Positions 18,388 to 28,445 of a stretch of DNA of 64,000 nt are shown here, one piece after another. The translations under genes were made by a program, and so were the position numbers. Position 1 is the stretch's first letter. Each line of letters opens with the position of its first letter. This DNA is from Pseudomonas sp. FP2309. GTDB taxonomy: Bacteria; Pseudomonadota; Gammaproteobacteria; Pseudomonadales; Pseudomonadaceae. The stretch is taken from NCBI RefSeq assembly GCF_030687575.1, contig NZ_CP117439.1, forward strand, positions 4,727,501 to 4,791,500. The letters run 5' to 3'. Under the pieces are notes generated by a model, which was not told the origin of the DNA, ran no database searches, and saw only the letters and a list, made by a program, of their open reading frames with translations.

Positions 18388-19275
18388 ATGACAGCCTCTA
18401 CCTATATCGGGCGTTTCGCCCCTACGCCCAGCGGCCATTTGCACTTCGGCTCGCTGGTCGCCGCCCTCGCCTCCTACCTTGACGCCCGCGCCCACCACGG
18501 TCGCTGGCTGATGCGCATGGAAGACCTCGACCCTCCCCGCGAAGAGCCCGGCGCCCAGGCTGCGATCCTCCACGCCCTGGAAAGCTACGGTTTTGAATGG
18601 GACGGTGAACTGGTCCGACAAAGCGAGCGGCATGATGCCTACGCCAAAGTACTCAATGACCTGTTCAACCACGGCCTGGCGTACGCCTGCACCTGCTCAC
18701 GCAAACAACTGGAACTCTACAACGGGATTTACCCCGGCCTGTGCCGAAATGCCGGTCACGACCAGCAGGACGCCGCCATCCGTTTGCGAGTGCCGGAACT
18801 GGAATACCACTTCAGCGACCGCGTACAGGGTGAATTCCGGCAACACCTTGGCCGCGACGTCGGCGATTTCGTCATCCGTCGCCGTGACGGCCTTTATGCC
18901 TATCAATTGGCGGTGGTACTCGACGATGCCTGGCAAGGTGTGACCGATATCGTGCGCGGCGCCGATCTGCTGGATTCAACCCCGCGCCAACTGTACTTGC
19001 AGGAGCTGCTGGGCTTGCGCCAACCGCGCTACCTGCATGTACCGCTGATCGTCCAGCCGGACGGCAACAAACTGGGCAAGTCCTACCGTTCGCCGCCACT
19101 GGCGACAGACCAGGCCACACCGTTGCTCGTCAGAGCCCTGCGCGCCCTTGGCCAGAAACCTGGTGTTGAGCTGCTTCACGCCAGCCCACGGGAACTGCTC
19201 GATTGGGGCATCCAGCACTGGGATGCCACCCTGATCCCACGCACACTGACACTGGCCGAAGCGCAATTGAGCTGA
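18388..19275 (+). CDS. gluQ: GluQ, glutamyl-queuosine tRNA(Asp) synthetase
   Basis: GluQ attaches glutamate to the queuosine base at the wobble position of tRNA(Asp). It is a truncated glutamyl-tRNA synthetase without the anticodon-binding domain. The 295-residue length fits. The HIGH-type motif appears as PTPSGHLHFGS (about residue 11), zinc ligands as CTCSRKQLE with a downstream C in YPGLCRNA, and the KMSKS equivalent as GNKLGKSYRS. Location after dksA, with which it is commonly linked in proteobacteria, supports the call. Confidence 0.95.
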   Translation: MTASTYIGRFAPTPSGHLHFGSLVAALASYLDARAHHGRWLMRMEDLDPPREEPGAQAAILHALESYGFEWDGELVRQSERHDAYAKVLNDLFNHGLAYACTCSRKQLELYNGIYPGLCRNAGHDQQDAAIRLRVPELEYHFSDRVQGEFRQHLGRDVGDFVIRRRDGLYAYQLAVVLDDAWQGVTDIVRGADLLDSTPRQLYLQELLGLRQPRYLHVPLIVQPDGNKLGKSYRSPPLATDQATPLLVRALRALGQKPGVELLHASPRELLDWGIQHWDATLIPRTLTLAEAQLS

Positions 19276-19337
19276 AGGCGCTTGCAGCTTGCCAAGCATC
19301 CGTTACCATCGCCGCAGTTTTTTAATCAGAGGCCAAC

Positions 19338-19514
19338 ATGTACATCTATCGATTGGTCCTGCTGCTGGTCGTCGGGATCTACCTGTTTTCTCCCGCCATC
19401 ATGGATTGGTGGATCGACGCCACGGGCGCCTGGTATCGGCCCTATCTGCTGTGGCTGATCCTGATCGTCGTGACTTTCATCCTGCAGAGCCAAAAAGATG
19501 CCGATGAGCTTTAG
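19338..19514 (+). CDS. cbrX: CbrX, small membrane protein upstream of cbrA
   Basis: A 58-residue ORF runs from ATG 19338 to TAG 19512-19514: it starts MYIYRLVLLLVVGIYLF and contains two hydrophobic segments (about residues 4-18 and 37-52). It overlaps the beginning of cbrA by 17 bases in another frame. This fits the short ORF named cbrX in P. putida, reported to be cotranscribed and translationally coupled with cbrA. The name comes from position, size and membrane character. Its own function is not known to me. Confidence 0.75.
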   Translation: MYIYRLVLLLVVGIYLFSPAIMDWWIDATGAWYRPYLLWLILIVVTFILQSQKDADEL

Positions 19515-22452
19515 CCTCACCCAGATGCTGCTGATCAGCGCCGCCTACCTGGCCGCGTTGTTCGGTGTGGCCTGGATCAGTGAGCGCGGAATGATTCCGC
19601 GGGCGATCATTCGCCATCCATTGACCTACACGCTGTCCCTCGGCGTCTACGCCAGCGCCTGGGCATTTTATGGCACGGTGGGCCTGGCCTATCAGTACGG
19701 TTATGGCTTTCTCTCCAGCTACCTCGGCGTATCCGGCGCGTTTTTGCTGGCGCCGGTGTTGCTGTACCCGATCCTGAAGATCACCCGTACCTACCAGCTG
19801 TCGTCCCTGGCAGACCTGTTTGCTTTCCGTTTTCGCAGCACCTGGGCCGGCGCGCTGACAACGGTGTTCATGCTGATTGGCGTATTGCCGTTGCTGGCCC
19901 TGCAAATCCAGGCGGTAGCGGACTCCATCAGCATCCTCACCCGTGAACCCGTGCAACATGTGGTGGCCCTGGCCTTCTGCGCGTTGATCAGCCTGTTTAC
20001 AATTTTCTTCGGTTCACGCCATATCGCCACCCGCGAGAAACACGAAGGCCTGGTGTTTGCGATTGCCTTTGAGTCGGTGATCAAGCTGATCGCCATTGGT
20101 GGCGTCGGTCTCTATGCGCTCTACGGCGTCTTCGATGGCCCGCAACAGTTGGAACTGTGGCTGTTGCAGAATCAGACCGCCCTCGCCGCCCTGCACACAC
20201 CGTTACAGGAAGGCCCTTGGCGTACGTTGCTGCTGGTGTTCTTCGCCTCGGCGATCGTGATGCCGCACATGTATCACATGACCTTTACCGAAAACCTCAA
20301 CCCTCGCTCATTGGTCAGCGCCAGCTGGGGCCTGCCGCTGTTCCTGCTGCTGATGAGCCTGGCGGTGCCGCTGATCCTGTGGGCCGGCCTTAAGCTGGGC
20401 GCCACCACCAACCCCGAATATTTCACCCTCGGCATCGGCATTGCCGCCAATAGCCCGGCCCTGGCGCTGCTCGCCTACGTCGGCGGTTTATCGGCGGCCA
20501 GTGGACTGATTATCGTCACAACGCTGGCGCTGTCGGGCATGGCGCTCAATCACTTGGTGCTGCCGCTGTACCAGCCGCCCGCCGAAGGCAATATCTACCG
20601 CTGGCTGAAGTGGACACGCCGTGCGCTGATCGTTGCGATCATCATGGCTGGCTACGGCTTCTACCTGCTGCTGGGCGCGGGCCAGGACCTGGCCAACCTC
20701 GGCATCGTTGCGTTCGTCGCCACCTTGCAGTTCTTGCCGGGTGTGTTGTCGGTGCTGTACTGGCCGACCGCCAATCGTCGTGGGTTTATCGCCGGTCTGC
20801 TCGCAGGGATTCTGGTCTGGGTCGTGACCATGCTGTTGCCGCTGGTCGGCAACCTGCAGGGCTTTTACATCCCACTGCTGAATATGATCTACGTGCTGGA
20901 CGACACCAGTTGGCACATGGCGGCGATTGCGTCGTTGGCCGCCAACGTGCTGATGTTCACCCTGATCTCGCTGTTTACCAACGCCAGCCCTGAAGAAACC
21001 AGCGCCGCCGAGGCCTGCGCTGTGGATAACGTACGCCGCCCGCAGCGCCGCGAATTGCACGCGGCGTCGCCCCAGGAGTTCGCCACGCAATTGGCCAAGC
21101 CGCTGGGCGCCAAGGCGGCGCAAAAGGAGGTCGAACAGGCGTTGCGCGATCTGTACCTGCCGTTTGACGAGCGCCGCCCCTATGCACTGCGCCGTTTGCG
21201 GGACCGCATCGAAGCCAACTTGTCCGGCCTGATGGGCCCCAGCGTGTCCCAGGACATGGTGGAAACCTTCCTGCCCTACAAAGCCGGCGGTGAAAACTAC
21301 GTCACCGAAGACATCCACTTTATCGAGAGCCGGCTGGAGGATTACCACTCACGCCTCACCGGACTTGCCGCCGAACTCGATGCACTGCGCCGCTACCATC
21401 GCCAGACCCTGCAGGAACTGCCGATGGGCGTGTGCTCATTGGCCAAGGATCAAGAGATCCTGATGTGGAACAAGGCCATGGAAGAACTCACCGGCATCGC
21501 CGCGCAGCGGGTCGTGGGTTCGCGCTTGAACACACTGGGCGAGCCGTGGAAGGAATTGCTGCAAGGCTTTATCAATGTGCCCGACGAGCATTTGCACAAG
21601 CAGCACCTGGCCCTCGATGGCCAAACCCGCTGGCTCAACCTGCACAAAGCCGCGATCGACGAGCCCCTGGCGCCGGGTAACAGCGGCCTGGTGTTGCTGG
21701 TCGAAGACCTCACCGAAACCCAGATGCTCGAAGACAAGCTGGTGCACTCCGAACGCCTGGCCAGCATTGGTCGACTGGCGGCAGGGGTGGCCCACGAGAT
21801 CGGCAACCCGATCACCGGCATCGCCTGCCTGGCGCAAAACCTGCGCGAAGAGCGCGAAGAAGATAGCGAAATCATCGAAATCAGCGGGCAAATCCTCGAG
21901 CAGACCAAACGGGTGTCGCGCATCGTGCAGTCGCTGATGAGCTTTGCCCATGCCGGCGCCCATCAGAATCAGGACGAGGCGGTGTGCCTGGCCGAAGTGG
22001 CCCAGGATGCCATTGGGCTGCTGGCCTTGAACCGGCGCAATTTCGAAGTACAGTTCTTTAATTTGTGCGACCCGGACCATTGGGTCGACGGCGACTCACA
22101 ACGCCTGGCCCAGGTGTTGATCAACTTGCTGTCCAACGCCCGCGATGCAACACCGGCCGGTGGCGCAGTAAGGGTCAAGAGCGAGGCTTTCGAGCACACG
22201 GTCGATCTGATCGTGGAAGACGAAGGCAGCGGCATTCCACAGAACATCATGGACCGATTGTTCGAACCCTTCTTCACCACCAAGGACCCAGGTGAAGGTA
22301 CCGGTCTGGGCCTTGCACTGGTCTATTCCATCGTTGAAGAGCATTATGGACAAATCACCATCGACAGCCCGGCTGACATTGAAAGCCAACGCGGCACCCG
22401 TATTCGGGTGACCTTGCCGCGTCATGTCGAAGCGACGTCCGCTGTGAACTGA
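19498..22452 (+). CDS. cbrA: CbrA, sensor histidine kinase with a transporter-like membrane domain
   Basis: CbrA phosphorylates CbrB and so controls catabolite repression and use of poor carbon sources such as histidine. The 984-residue protein has about thirteen N-terminal membrane segments of the sodium:solute symporter (SLC5) type (residues 1-510). Next come a linker with a coiled region and a PAS domain ([19 protein letters not shown], about residue 640). The HisKA H-box (VAHEIGNP, His about residue 766) and an HATPase domain ([37 protein letters not shown]) follow. ATG 19498 and ATG 19504 are both possible starts, and either overlaps cbrX. Confidence 0.96.
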   Translation: MPMSFSLTQMLLISAAYLAALFGVAWISERGMIPRAIIRHPLTYTLSLGVYASAWAFYGTVGLAYQYGYGFLSSYLGVSGAFLLAPVLLYPILKITRTYQLSSLADLFAFRFRSTWAGALTTVFMLIGVLPLLALQIQAVADSISILTREPVQHVVALAFCALISLFTIFFGSRHIATREKHEGLVFAIAFESVIKLIAIGGVGLYALYGVFDGPQQLELWLLQNQTALAALHTPLQEGPWRTLLLVFFASAIVMPHMYHMTFTENLNPRSLVSASWGLPLFLLLMSLAVPLILWAGLKLGATTNPEYFTLGIGIAANSPALALLAYVGGLSAASGLIIVTTLALSGMALNHLVLPLYQPPAEGNIYRWLKWTRRALIVAIIMAGYGFYLLLGAGQDLANLGIVAFVATLQFLPGVLSVLYWPTANRRGFIAGLLAGILVWVVTMLLPLVGNLQGFYIPLLNMIYVLDDTSWHMAAIASLAANVLMFTLISLFTNASPEETSAAEACAVDNVRRPQRRELHAASPQEFATQLAKPLGAKAAQKEVEQALRDLYLPFDERRPYALRRLRDRIEANLSGLMGPSVSQDMVETFLPYKAGGENYVTEDIHFIESRLEDYHSRLTGLAAELDALRRYHRQTLQELPMGVCSLAKDQEILMWNKAMEELTGIAAQRVVGSRLNTLGEPWKELLQGFINVPDEHLHKQHLALDGQTRWLNLHKAAIDEPLAPGNSGLVLLVEDLTETQMLEDKLVHSERLASIGRLAAGVAHEIGNPITGIACLAQNLREEREEDSEIIEISGQILEQTKRVSRIVQSLMSFAHAGAHQNQDEAVCLAEVAQDAIGLLALNRRNFEVQFFNLCDPDHWVDGDSQRLAQVLINLLSNARDATPAGGAVRVKSEAFEHTVDLIVEDEGSGIPQNIMDRLFEPFFTTKDPGEGTGLGLALVYSIVEEHYGQITIDSPADIESQRGTRIRVTLPRHVEATSAVN

Positions 22453-22474
22453 GACCGTCGAGAGAATTGAATCA

Positions 22475-23914
22475 ATGCCGCACATTTTGATCGTCGAAGA
22501 CGAAACCATTATCCGCTCTGCCTTGCGTCGCCTGCTTGAACGTAATCAGTACCAAGTCAGCGAAGCCGGCTCGGTGCAGGAAGCACAAGAGCGTTTCAGC
22601 ATTCCCACGTTCGACCTGATTGTCAGTGACCTGCGCCTGCCCGGCGCGCCCGGCACCGAGTTGATCAAGCTTGGCCAGGGCACGCCCGTGCTGATCATGA
22701 CCAGCTACGCCAGCCTGCGTTCGGCGGTGGATTCAATGAAGATGGGCGCGGTGGACTACATTGCCAAGCCTTTCGACCACGATGAAATGCTTCAGGCCGT
22801 GGCCCGCATCCTGCGCGACCGTCAGTCGGCCAGCAGCGCACCGGCCGAACAGCGCCCGGCCGGAAAAGCAGCCACCGGTGCGGACAAACCGGGCACCGAC
22901 AACAGCAACGGCGAGATCGGCATCATCGGGTCCTGCCCGCCGATGCAGGACCTGTACAGCAAGATCCGCAAAGTGGCGCCTACCGACTCCAACGTACTGA
23001 TCCAAGGCGAGTCGGGCACCGGTAAAGAATTGGTGGCACGTGCGCTGCACAACCTGTCAAAACGTGCCAAGGCGCCGATGATCTCGGTGAACTGCGCGGC
23101 AATCCCCGAATCGCTGATCGAGTCCGAACTGTTCGGGCACGAGAAAGGTGCATTTACCGGCGCCAGCGCCGGACGGGCGGGCCTGGTGGAGGCGGCGGAC
23201 GGCGGCACGCTGTTCCTCGATGAAATCGGCGAGTTGCCACTGGAAGCACAAGCGCGCTTGCTGCGGGTCCTGCAGGAAGGTGAAATTCGCCGTGTGGGCT
23301 CAGTGCAATCGCAGAAGGTCGATGTGCGCCTGATCGCGGCGACTCACCGTGACCTCAAGAGCCTGGCCAAGATCGGCCAGTTCCGTGAAGACTTGTATTA
23401 CCGCCTGCACGTGATCGCCCTCAAACTGCCGGCCTTGCGCGAACGTGGCGCCGACGTCAACGAGATCGCCAGCGCATTCCTGCTGCGCCAGAGTGCGCGC
23501 ATCAACCGTACCGACCTGAAGTTTGCCCCGGACGCCGAACAGGCCATCCGGCATTACTCGTGGCCGGGTAACGTGCGGGAGCTGGAAAATGCGGTCGAGC
23601 GTGCGGTGATTCTGTCGGAGAGCCCGGAAATTTCCGCCGAACTGCTGGGCATCGATATCGAACTCAGTGATCTGGAGGATGACGATTTCATCGGCCTGTC
23701 CCCGCAGCAGGGCGGTGCCAGCAATACCAGCCATGAGCCAACGGAAGATTTGTCACTGGAAGACTACTTCCAGCATTTCGTCCTTGAGCATCAGGACCAT
23801 ATGACCGAGACCGAGCTGGCACGCAAACTCGGCGTGAGCCGCAAATGCCTGTGGGAGCGTCGCCAGCGCCTGGGCATCCCGCGTCGCAAGACCGGCGTGG
23901 CCAGCGAAAGCTGA
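22475..23914 (+). CDS. cbrB: CbrB, NtrC-family sigma-54-dependent response regulator
   Basis: CbrB is the response regulator partner of CbrA and activates crcZ and other catabolic promoters with RpoN. The 479-residue protein has a receiver domain with the phospho-acceptor Asp52 (in VSDLRLPG). The AAA+ domain has Walker A GESGTGKE, the sigma-54 contact motif GAFTGA and Walker B-like [11 protein letters not shown]. The C-terminal Fis-type helix-turn-helix contains [21 protein letters not shown]. It lies 22 bases after cbrA. A terminator at 23983-24020 ends the operon, and its target crcZ is directly downstream. Confidence 0.97.
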   Translation: MPHILIVEDETIIRSALRRLLERNQYQVSEAGSVQEAQERFSIPTFDLIVSDLRLPGAPGTELIKLGQGTPVLIMTSYASLRSAVDSMKMGAVDYIAKPFDHDEMLQAVARILRDRQSASSAPAEQRPAGKAATGADKPGTDNSNGEIGIIGSCPPMQDLYSKIRKVAPTDSNVLIQGESGTGKELVARALHNLSKRAKAPMISVNCAAIPESLIESELFGHEKGAFTGASAGRAGLVEAADGGTLFLDEIGELPLEAQARLLRVLQEGEIRRVGSVQSQKVDVRLIAATHRDLKSLAKIGQFREDLYYRLHVIALKLPALRERGADVNEIASAFLLRQSARINRTDLKFAPDAEQAIRHYSWPGNVRELENAVERAVILSESPEISAELLGIDIELSDLEDDDFIGLSPQQGGASNTSHEPTEDLSLEDYFQHFVLEHQDHMTETELARKLGVSRKCLWERRQRLGIPRRKTGVASES

Positions 23915-23955
23915 GGGGGCGCCCCCACAGGTAACACCCATTGATGTGAAAAAAC

Positions 23956-23981
23956 TGTTACCGCTGATTTTTTGCGTAACA
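23956..23981. promoter_or_regulatory. CbrB-binding palindrome upstream of crcZ
   Basis: TGTTAC at 23956-23961 and GTAACA at 23976-23981 are separated by exactly 14 bases, matching the reported CbrB recognition pattern. It is about 125 bases upstream of the crcZ -24/-12 promoter, the usual range for a sigma-54 enhancer. A further GGTAACA half-site is just upstream near 23931. Confidence 0.85.
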
Positions 23982-23982
23982 A

Positions 23983-24020
23983 AAGCCGGGGCTTACGGTA
24001 ACGAAGCCCCGGCTTTTTTT
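23983..24020 (+). terminator. Intrinsic terminator of the cbrXAB operon
   Basis: AAGCCGGGGCTT (23983-23994), a nine-base loop and AAGCCCCGGCTT (24004-24015), then a T-run to 24020. It sits between the CbrB site and the crcZ promoter, so crcZ is isolated from cbrB read-through. Confidence 0.9.
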
Positions 24021-24078
24021 GCTCCGTCAAAAACCCGAAACCACCTCAAACCCCCGGTTTTGCTGGACGGCGCAAAAG

Positions 24079-24095
24079 TTGGCACGCACCCTGCT
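24079..24095 (+). promoter_or_regulatory. Sigma-54 promoter of crcZ
   Basis: TTGGCACG-CACC-CTGCT contains the invariant GG (24081-24082) and GC (24093-24094) separated by ten bases, the RpoN -24/-12 signature. Transcription should begin near 24105. Confidence 0.9.
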
Positions 24096-24105
24096 ATATG
24101 CTTAG

Positions 24106-24475
24106 TACAAAAACAATAACAAGCTTTGTACAAACAATAAAAATAAGACGAATCGACTCACGCATAACAAAAACAACACGGCGGAGGCGCAGCTAACTGA
24201 TTCTTTTGGAGAGGCGTTGCATTTGGGGCTTGCCCCGCAACCAGGCCGAGAACAACAAAAACTGCCCTAAGGCAGAGCCTGAACTGGTTGGATCGTAGAT
24301 CAGCAACACAGCGACCAAAGCAATCCGTTTGCTCTTTACTCCCGATTGGGAGTGTCATGAAGGTAAAACTCCATGACGAGGGCGATCGACAAAAACAAGA
24401 AGCCCGAAACCAATAATAAAAATAGAGCACGCAACTACTTCTGGGGGAGCTTCGGCTCCCCTTGTAGTTTCTGTG
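24106..24475 (+). ncRNA. crcZ: CrcZ, Hfq/Crc-sequestering small RNA
   Basis: CrcZ relieves catabolite repression by binding Hfq/Crc through A-rich AANAANAA motifs. The region lies between cbrB and pcnB as in other pseudomonads and has a CbrB-type enhancer and sigma-54 promoter. At least six matching motifs are visible: AACAATAA at 24112 and at 24133, AACAAAAA at 24166, AACAACAA at 24251, AACAAGAA at 24394 and AATAATAA at 24412. It ends at a GGGGAGC-TTCG-GCTCCCC hairpin. The 5' end is placed 11-12 bases after the -12 element and the 3' end just after the hairpin, so both are estimates. Confidence 0.92.
24430..24475 (+). terminator. Terminator of crcZ
   Basis: GGGGAGC (24444-24450), tetraloop TTCG, GCTCCCC (24455-24461), extended by an outer AACTAC...GTAGTT pair (24432-24437 and 24463-24469) and followed by TTTCT. 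Confidence 0.8.
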
Positions 24476-24539
24476 ATTTGGCGTTTTAAGGCTTATGGCG
24501 CAAGGCCGAAGCTTGTTCCTACACCATCCCCTGACTAAA

Positions 24540-24548
24540 TGCTAGAAT
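24540..24548 (+). promoter_or_regulatory. Possible extended -10 promoter of pcnB
   Basis: TGCTAGAAT (TG at 24540-24541, TAGAAT at 24543-24548) fits an extended -10. It is about 60 bases before the pcnB start. No clear -35. Confidence 0.4.
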
Positions 24549-24609
24549 CCCCGCCCATCATCCGGTCATTCTTCGTTATGGCCGAACATTCCTTCAAACA
24601 GTGCATCCC

Positions 24610-26016
24610 ATGCTGAAGAAGTTGTTCCAGTCATTCCGTTCTCCCTTGCGTCGTACGCAACACAAACGCAGCACGCCTGAAGTGCTCAACAGCAGCCAAC
24701 ATTCGCTGCAACGCGCTCAATTCAGCCGTTATGCGGTGAATATCGTCGAACGTTTGCAGAACGCCGGCTACCAGGCTTATCTGGTGGGCGGGTGCGTACG
24801 CGACATGCTGCTCAATATCACGCCCAAGGATTTCGACGTCGCCACCAGTGCCACGCCAGAGCAGGTGCGTGCCGAGTTCCGCAATGCGCGCATCATCGGC
24901 CGTCGCTTCAAGCTGGTGCATATCCACTTTGGTCGCGAAATCATCGAAGTGGCAACGTTCCGTGCCGGCCACCCGCAAAACGATGAAGAGGAAGACACTA
25001 ATCAGTCTTCCCGCAACGAGAGCGGGCGCATTCTGCGTGACAACGTCTATGGCACCCTGGAAGAAGACGCGCAACGCCGCGACTTCACCATCAACGCCTT
25101 GTATTACGACCCGGTCAGCGAGCGCATCCTCGATTACGCCAACGGCGTGCACGACATCCGCAACAACCTGATCCGCCTGATCGGCGACCCAACCCAGCGC
25201 TACCAGGAAGACCCGGTACGTATGCTGCGGGCCGTGCGCTTTGCCGCCAAGCTCAACTTCGGCATCGAAAAGCACACTGCTGCGCCGATCCGCGAACTGG
25301 CGCCCATGCTGCGGGAAATTCCTTCGGCGCGCCTCTTCGAAGAAGTGCTCAAGCTGTTCCTGTCGGGCTATGCCGCCGACACCTTCGAGATGCTCGTCGA
25401 CCTGCAGTTGTTCGACCCGCTGTTCCCGGCCAGCGCCGAAGCCCTGGAGCACAACCCCACCTATACCCACACGTTGATCAGCGAAGCGTTGATCAATACC
25501 GACTTGCGCATCAAGCAGAACAAACCGGTCACCCCGGCGTTCCTGTTTGCCGCCTTGTTGTGGCCGGCCCTGCCAAAACGCGTACTGCGCCTGCAAGACC
25601 GCGGCATGCCGCCGATCCCGGCCATGCAGGAAGCAGCGCACGAACTGATCGCCGAACAGTGCCAGCGCATCGCGATTCCAAAGCGCTTTACCATGCCGAT
25701 CCGCGAAATCTGGGACATGCAGGAGCGCCTGCCACGCCGCAGCGGCAAACGCGCTGACCTGCTGCTGGACAACCCGCGTTTCCGCGCCGGCTATGACTTC
25801 CTGCTCCTGCGTGAAAGCGCTGGCGAGCAGACCGACGGCTTGGGCGAATGGTGGACCGACTATCAGGACGCCAATGACAGCGAACGCCGCGAGATGATTC
25901 GCGAGCTGGGCAGCAAAGGTGATGGCGAAGGTAGTGGGCCGAAGAAGCGTCGTCGCAGCAGCGGCAGCAAGCGCAAACGCAGCGCCGCCGATGCCTCGGG
26001 CGCCGCAGGCGAATAA
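24610..26016 (+). CDS. pcnB: PcnB, poly(A) polymerase I
   Basis: PcnB adds 3' poly(A) tails that promote RNA decay by PNPase and RNase E. The nucleotidyltransferase core is clear: LVGGCVRDMLL followed by KDFDVATSATPEQV (GG and DxD, about residues 58-85). RRDFTINALYY and the RNA-binding helical region with RMLRAVRFAAKL come next. The C-terminus is very basic (KKRRRSSGSKRKRS), usual for this enzyme. I start at ATG 24610 (MLKKLFQSF). GTG 24601 is in frame and would add three residues. Neither has a strong ribosome site. It is followed two bases later by folK. Confidence 0.95.
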   Translation: MLKKLFQSFRSPLRRTQHKRSTPEVLNSSQHSLQRAQFSRYAVNIVERLQNAGYQAYLVGGCVRDMLLNITPKDFDVATSATPEQVRAEFRNARIIGRRFKLVHIHFGREIIEVATFRAGHPQNDEEEDTNQSSRNESGRILRDNVYGTLEEDAQRRDFTINALYYDPVSERILDYANGVHDIRNNLIRLIGDPTQRYQEDPVRMLRAVRFAAKLNFGIEKHTAAPIRELAPMLREIPSARLFEEVLKLFLSGYAADTFEMLVDLQLFDPLFPASAEALEHNPTYTHTLISEALINTDLRIKQNKPVTPAFLFAALLWPALPKRVLRLQDRGMPPIPAMQEAAHELIAEQCQRIAIPKRFTMPIREIWDMQERLPRRSGKRADLLLDNPRFRAGYDFLLLRESAGEQTDGLGEWWTDYQDANDSERREMIRELGSKGDGEGSGPKKRRRSSGSKRKRSAADASGAAGE

Positions 26017-26018
26017 AC

Positions 26019-26516
26019 GTGGAACGTATCTACATCGGCATGGGCAGCAACCTGGCTGCCCCGGACCAACAACTGCGCAACGCCGTCCAGGCAATGGCGC
26101 AGTTACCTGACACCCGCGTCGCCGGCGTGTCGGCGTTCTATCAAAGTGACTCCCTGCTCCCAGGCCAACCGCGCTACACCAATGCGGTTGCCGCGCTGGA
26201 CAGCAACCTGGCGCCACTCGAGTTACTCGATGCGCTGCAAGCCATCGAAAACGACCAGGGCCGCGAACGCCTTGAACGCTGGGGCCCACGCACGCTCGAC
26301 CTGGACATTCTGCTGTTTGGCGATCGCCTGATCGACGAGCCGCGCCTCAAGGTGCCGCACTACCAGATGCACCTGCGGGCGTTTGTACTGTATCCCCTGG
26401 CCGAACTCGCTCCCGCCACCCTGCAACTGCCTGACGGGCAACGGCTGAACGCCCTGCTCGAGGCCCGCCCGTTTGTCGGCCTGGAACGCCTCTCCCCTGC
26501 TGAATCGCATCAGTAA
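26019..26516 (+). CDS. folK: FolK, 6-hydroxymethyl-7,8-dihydropterin pyrophosphokinase
   Basis: FolK transfers pyrophosphate from ATP to hydroxymethyl-dihydropterin in folate synthesis, giving the substrate of FolP, whose gene is elsewhere in this window. The 165-residue protein has YIGMGSNL at the N-terminus and the HPPK signature RWGPRTLDLDILLFGD with the two catalytic aspartates. Translation starts at GTG 26019, two bases after the pcnB stop, suggesting coupling. Confidence 0.95.
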   Translation: MERIYIGMGSNLAAPDQQLRNAVQAMAQLPDTRVAGVSAFYQSDSLLPGQPRYTNAVAALDSNLAPLELLDALQAIENDQGRERLERWGPRTLDLDILLFGDRLIDEPRLKVPHYQMHLRAFVLYPLAELAPATLQLPDGQRLNALLEARPFVGLERLSPAESHQ

Positions 26517-26552
26517 CAGCGGTAACACCGGCCTCGTAACAATGCGGTAACA
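26513..26552 (+). repeat. Four GTAACA copies upstream of panB
   Basis: GTAACA occurs at 26513, 26522, 26536 and 26547, all in direct orientation. The hexamer equals one half of the CbrB palindrome. The first copy overlaps the folK stop codon. No opposing TGTTAC was seen, so a binding role is speculative. Confidence 0.4.
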
Positions 26553-26559
26553 CATCCAA

Positions 26560-26588
26560 TTGACTTCCCGTGTCCTCCTCACGACTAT
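26560..26588 (+). promoter_or_regulatory. Candidate sigma-70 promoter of panBC
   Basis: TTGACT (26560-26565), 17 bases, then GACTAT (26583-26588). It would give a leader of about 135 bases before panB. Confidence 0.4.
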
Positions 26589-26730
26589 AGGCGTCCCGCT
26601 GCCGCCAACCCGGCGCTAAAGGGCGCAATCCAGGCCTTATAAGCACTGCTCTCAAGACAGTGCGCCTGTATAAACGAAGACTCACGCGCGTTACTCGCTG
26701 TTTCCAAGCGCCTGAACGAGGACCCTTTTG

Positions 26731-27531
26731 ATGCCAGACATTACCCTGACCACCTTGCAGAGCCTCAAGCTCAAAGGTGAAAAAATCACCATGCTGACCT
26801 GCTATGACGCCACCTTCGCCCACGCCAGTTGCCAGGCCGGGGTTGAAGTGTTGCTGGTAGGCGACTCCCTGGGCATGGTTCTTCAAGGGAATGACAGCAC
26901 CCTGCCCGTGACCACCGATGAGCTCGCCTACCACACCGCCAGCGTCAAGCGCGGTAATGACGGCGCGTTCATCATCGCCGACCTGCCGTTCATGGATTAC
27001 GCCACTGTCGAGCAGACCTTCCAGAACGCCGGCAAGCTGATGCGCGCCGGCGCACACATGATCAAAGTCGAAGGCGCCGTCTGGCTTGCCGAATCGATTC
27101 GCCTGCTGGCGGAGCGCGGCGTGCCCGTATGTGCACACATGGGCCTGACGCCACAGTCGGTGAACATCCTCGGCGGCTATAAGGTACAAGGCCGCAACGA
27201 AGCCCAGGCGCGCCAGATGCGTGCCGATGCCATCGCTCTGGAGCAAGCAGGCGTGGCGATGATCCTGCTCGAATGCGTGCCCAGCGAGCTGGCTGCCGAG
27301 ATCACCCAGGCCGTTAAAGTGCCAGTGATCGGCATTGGCGCCGGCTCGGCCACCGACGGCCAGGTACTGGTGCTGCACGACATGCTCGGTCTGTCGATCA
27401 CCGGCCGCGTGCCCAAGTTCGTGAAAAACTTCATGACTGGCCAGGACAGCATCCACGCCGCACTGAGCGCCTACGTCGCCGAAGTCAAAGCGGTGACCTT
27501 CCCGGGCGCCGAACACGGGTTTTCTGCATGA
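26731..27531 (+). CDS. panB: PanB, 3-methyl-2-oxobutanoate hydroxymethyltransferase
   Basis: PanB makes ketopantoate from 2-oxoisovalerate (a product of the ilv pathway) and methylenetetrahydrofolate, the first step of pantothenate and CoA synthesis. The 266-residue protein has [10 protein letters not shown], the metal-binding [11 protein letters not shown] and KVEGA segments, and [17 protein letters not shown] 26731 is used. An in-frame TTG three bases upstream is unlikely. Its stop overlaps the panC start by four bases (ATGA). Confidence 0.96.
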   Translation: MPDITLTTLQSLKLKGEKITMLTCYDATFAHASCQAGVEVLLVGDSLGMVLQGNDSTLPVTTDELAYHTASVKRGNDGAFIIADLPFMDYATVEQTFQNAGKLMRAGAHMIKVEGAVWLAESIRLLAERGVPVCAHMGLTPQSVNILGGYKVQGRNEAQARQMRADAIALEQAGVAMILLECVPSELAAEITQAVKVPVIGIGAGSATDGQVLVLHDMLGLSITGRVPKFVKNFMTGQDSIHAALSAYVAEVKAVTFPGAEHGFSA

Positions 27532-28379
27532 ACACCGTAAAAACCGTACGCGAACTGCGCGCAGCCGTGGCCCACGCCCGCAAGGCCGGCAAACGCATCG
27601 GCTTCGTGCCCACCATGGGCAACCTGCACAGCGGCCATGCCACGCTGGTGAGCAAGGCGGTGCAGCAGGCCGATTTTGTGGTCGCGAGCATCTTCGTCAA
27701 CCCGTTGCAATTTGGCGCTGGCGAAGACTTGGACAAATATCCGCGCACCCTCGCTGCCGATCAGGAAAAGCTCCTGCAGGCCGGCTGCAACTTACTGTTC
27801 GCACCGACCGTGGAGGAGATGTACCCCGGCGGTATGACCGGCCAGACTCGCGTCAGCGTTCCGCAATTATCCGAAGGCCTGTGCGGCGCAAGCCGTCCGG
27901 GGCACTTCGAAGGTGTAGCCACGGTGGTGAGCAAGCTGTTCAACATGGTCCAGCCCGACATCGCGGTGTTCGGCCAGAAGGACTACCAGCAACTGGCTGT
28001 GATCCGTGCCATGGTCCGTGACTTGAACATGCCGATCCAGATCATCGGCGAGCCTACCGTGCGCGCAGAAGACGGCCTGGCGCTGTCTTCGCGCAACGGT
28101 TTCCTCAACGAAGAACAGCGTGCGATCGCGCCGGTGCTGTTCCGTAGCCTCAGCCAGATTGCCGCCGCCATCAAAAGCGGCAACCACGACTTCGCCGCAC
28201 TGCGCGCCGAGCAGGTACAGCAGATCGAAGCCGCCGGTTTGCGCCTGGACTACCTGGAAGTGCGCCAGGGCGTGCACCTGCGCCCCGCTATGCCTGAGGA
28301 TCAGGACATTGTGATTCTGGTGGCCGCGTTTCTAGGCACCACTCGCCTCATCGACAACCTGCACCTGACCCTCGACTGA
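27528..28379 (+). CDS. panC: PanC, pantothenate synthetase
   Basis: PanC ligates pantoate and beta-alanine using ATP to form pantothenate. The 283-residue protein shows the nucleotidyltransferase-superfamily motifs [10 protein letters not shown] (about residue 28, HxGH), [10 protein letters not shown] and the KMSKS equivalent LALSSRN. It is translationally coupled to panB. The panD gene for beta-alanine supply, next in line in P. aeruginosa, is not present here. Confidence 0.96.
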   Translation: MNTVKTVRELRAAVAHARKAGKRIGFVPTMGNLHSGHATLVSKAVQQADFVVASIFVNPLQFGAGEDLDKYPRTLAADQEKLLQAGCNLLFAPTVEEMYPGGMTGQTRVSVPQLSEGLCGASRPGHFEGVATVVSKLFNMVQPDIAVFGQKDYQQLAVIRAMVRDLNMPIQIIGEPTVRAEDGLALSSRNGFLNEEQRAIAPVLFRSLSQIAAAIKSGNHDFAALRAEQVQQIEAAGLRLDYLEVRQGVHLRPAMPEDQDIVILVAAFLGTTRLIDNLHLTLD

Positions 28380-28412
28380 CCCCCTCCAAACACCCCGTCT
28401 GTTGCCCTGATC

Positions 28413-28445
28413 GCTGTGCCGGTATAAAAAAGTACCGGCCACAGC
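28413..28445. repeat. Hairpin downstream of panC
   Basis: GCTGTG-CCGGTA at 28413-28424 pairs with TACCGG-C-CACAGC at 28433-28445 around an A-rich loop, with a single bulge. It lacks a T-run. A second perfect stem GCGCTA/TAGCGC is at 28496-28511. Possible weak terminator or 3'-end stabiliser of panBC. Confidence 0.5.

Noticed and set aside
24158..24430. 90-codon minus-strand ORF inside crcZ
   Set aside because: The region is explained by the CrcZ RNA with its promoter, motifs and terminator; the ORF has no family match or ribosome site.
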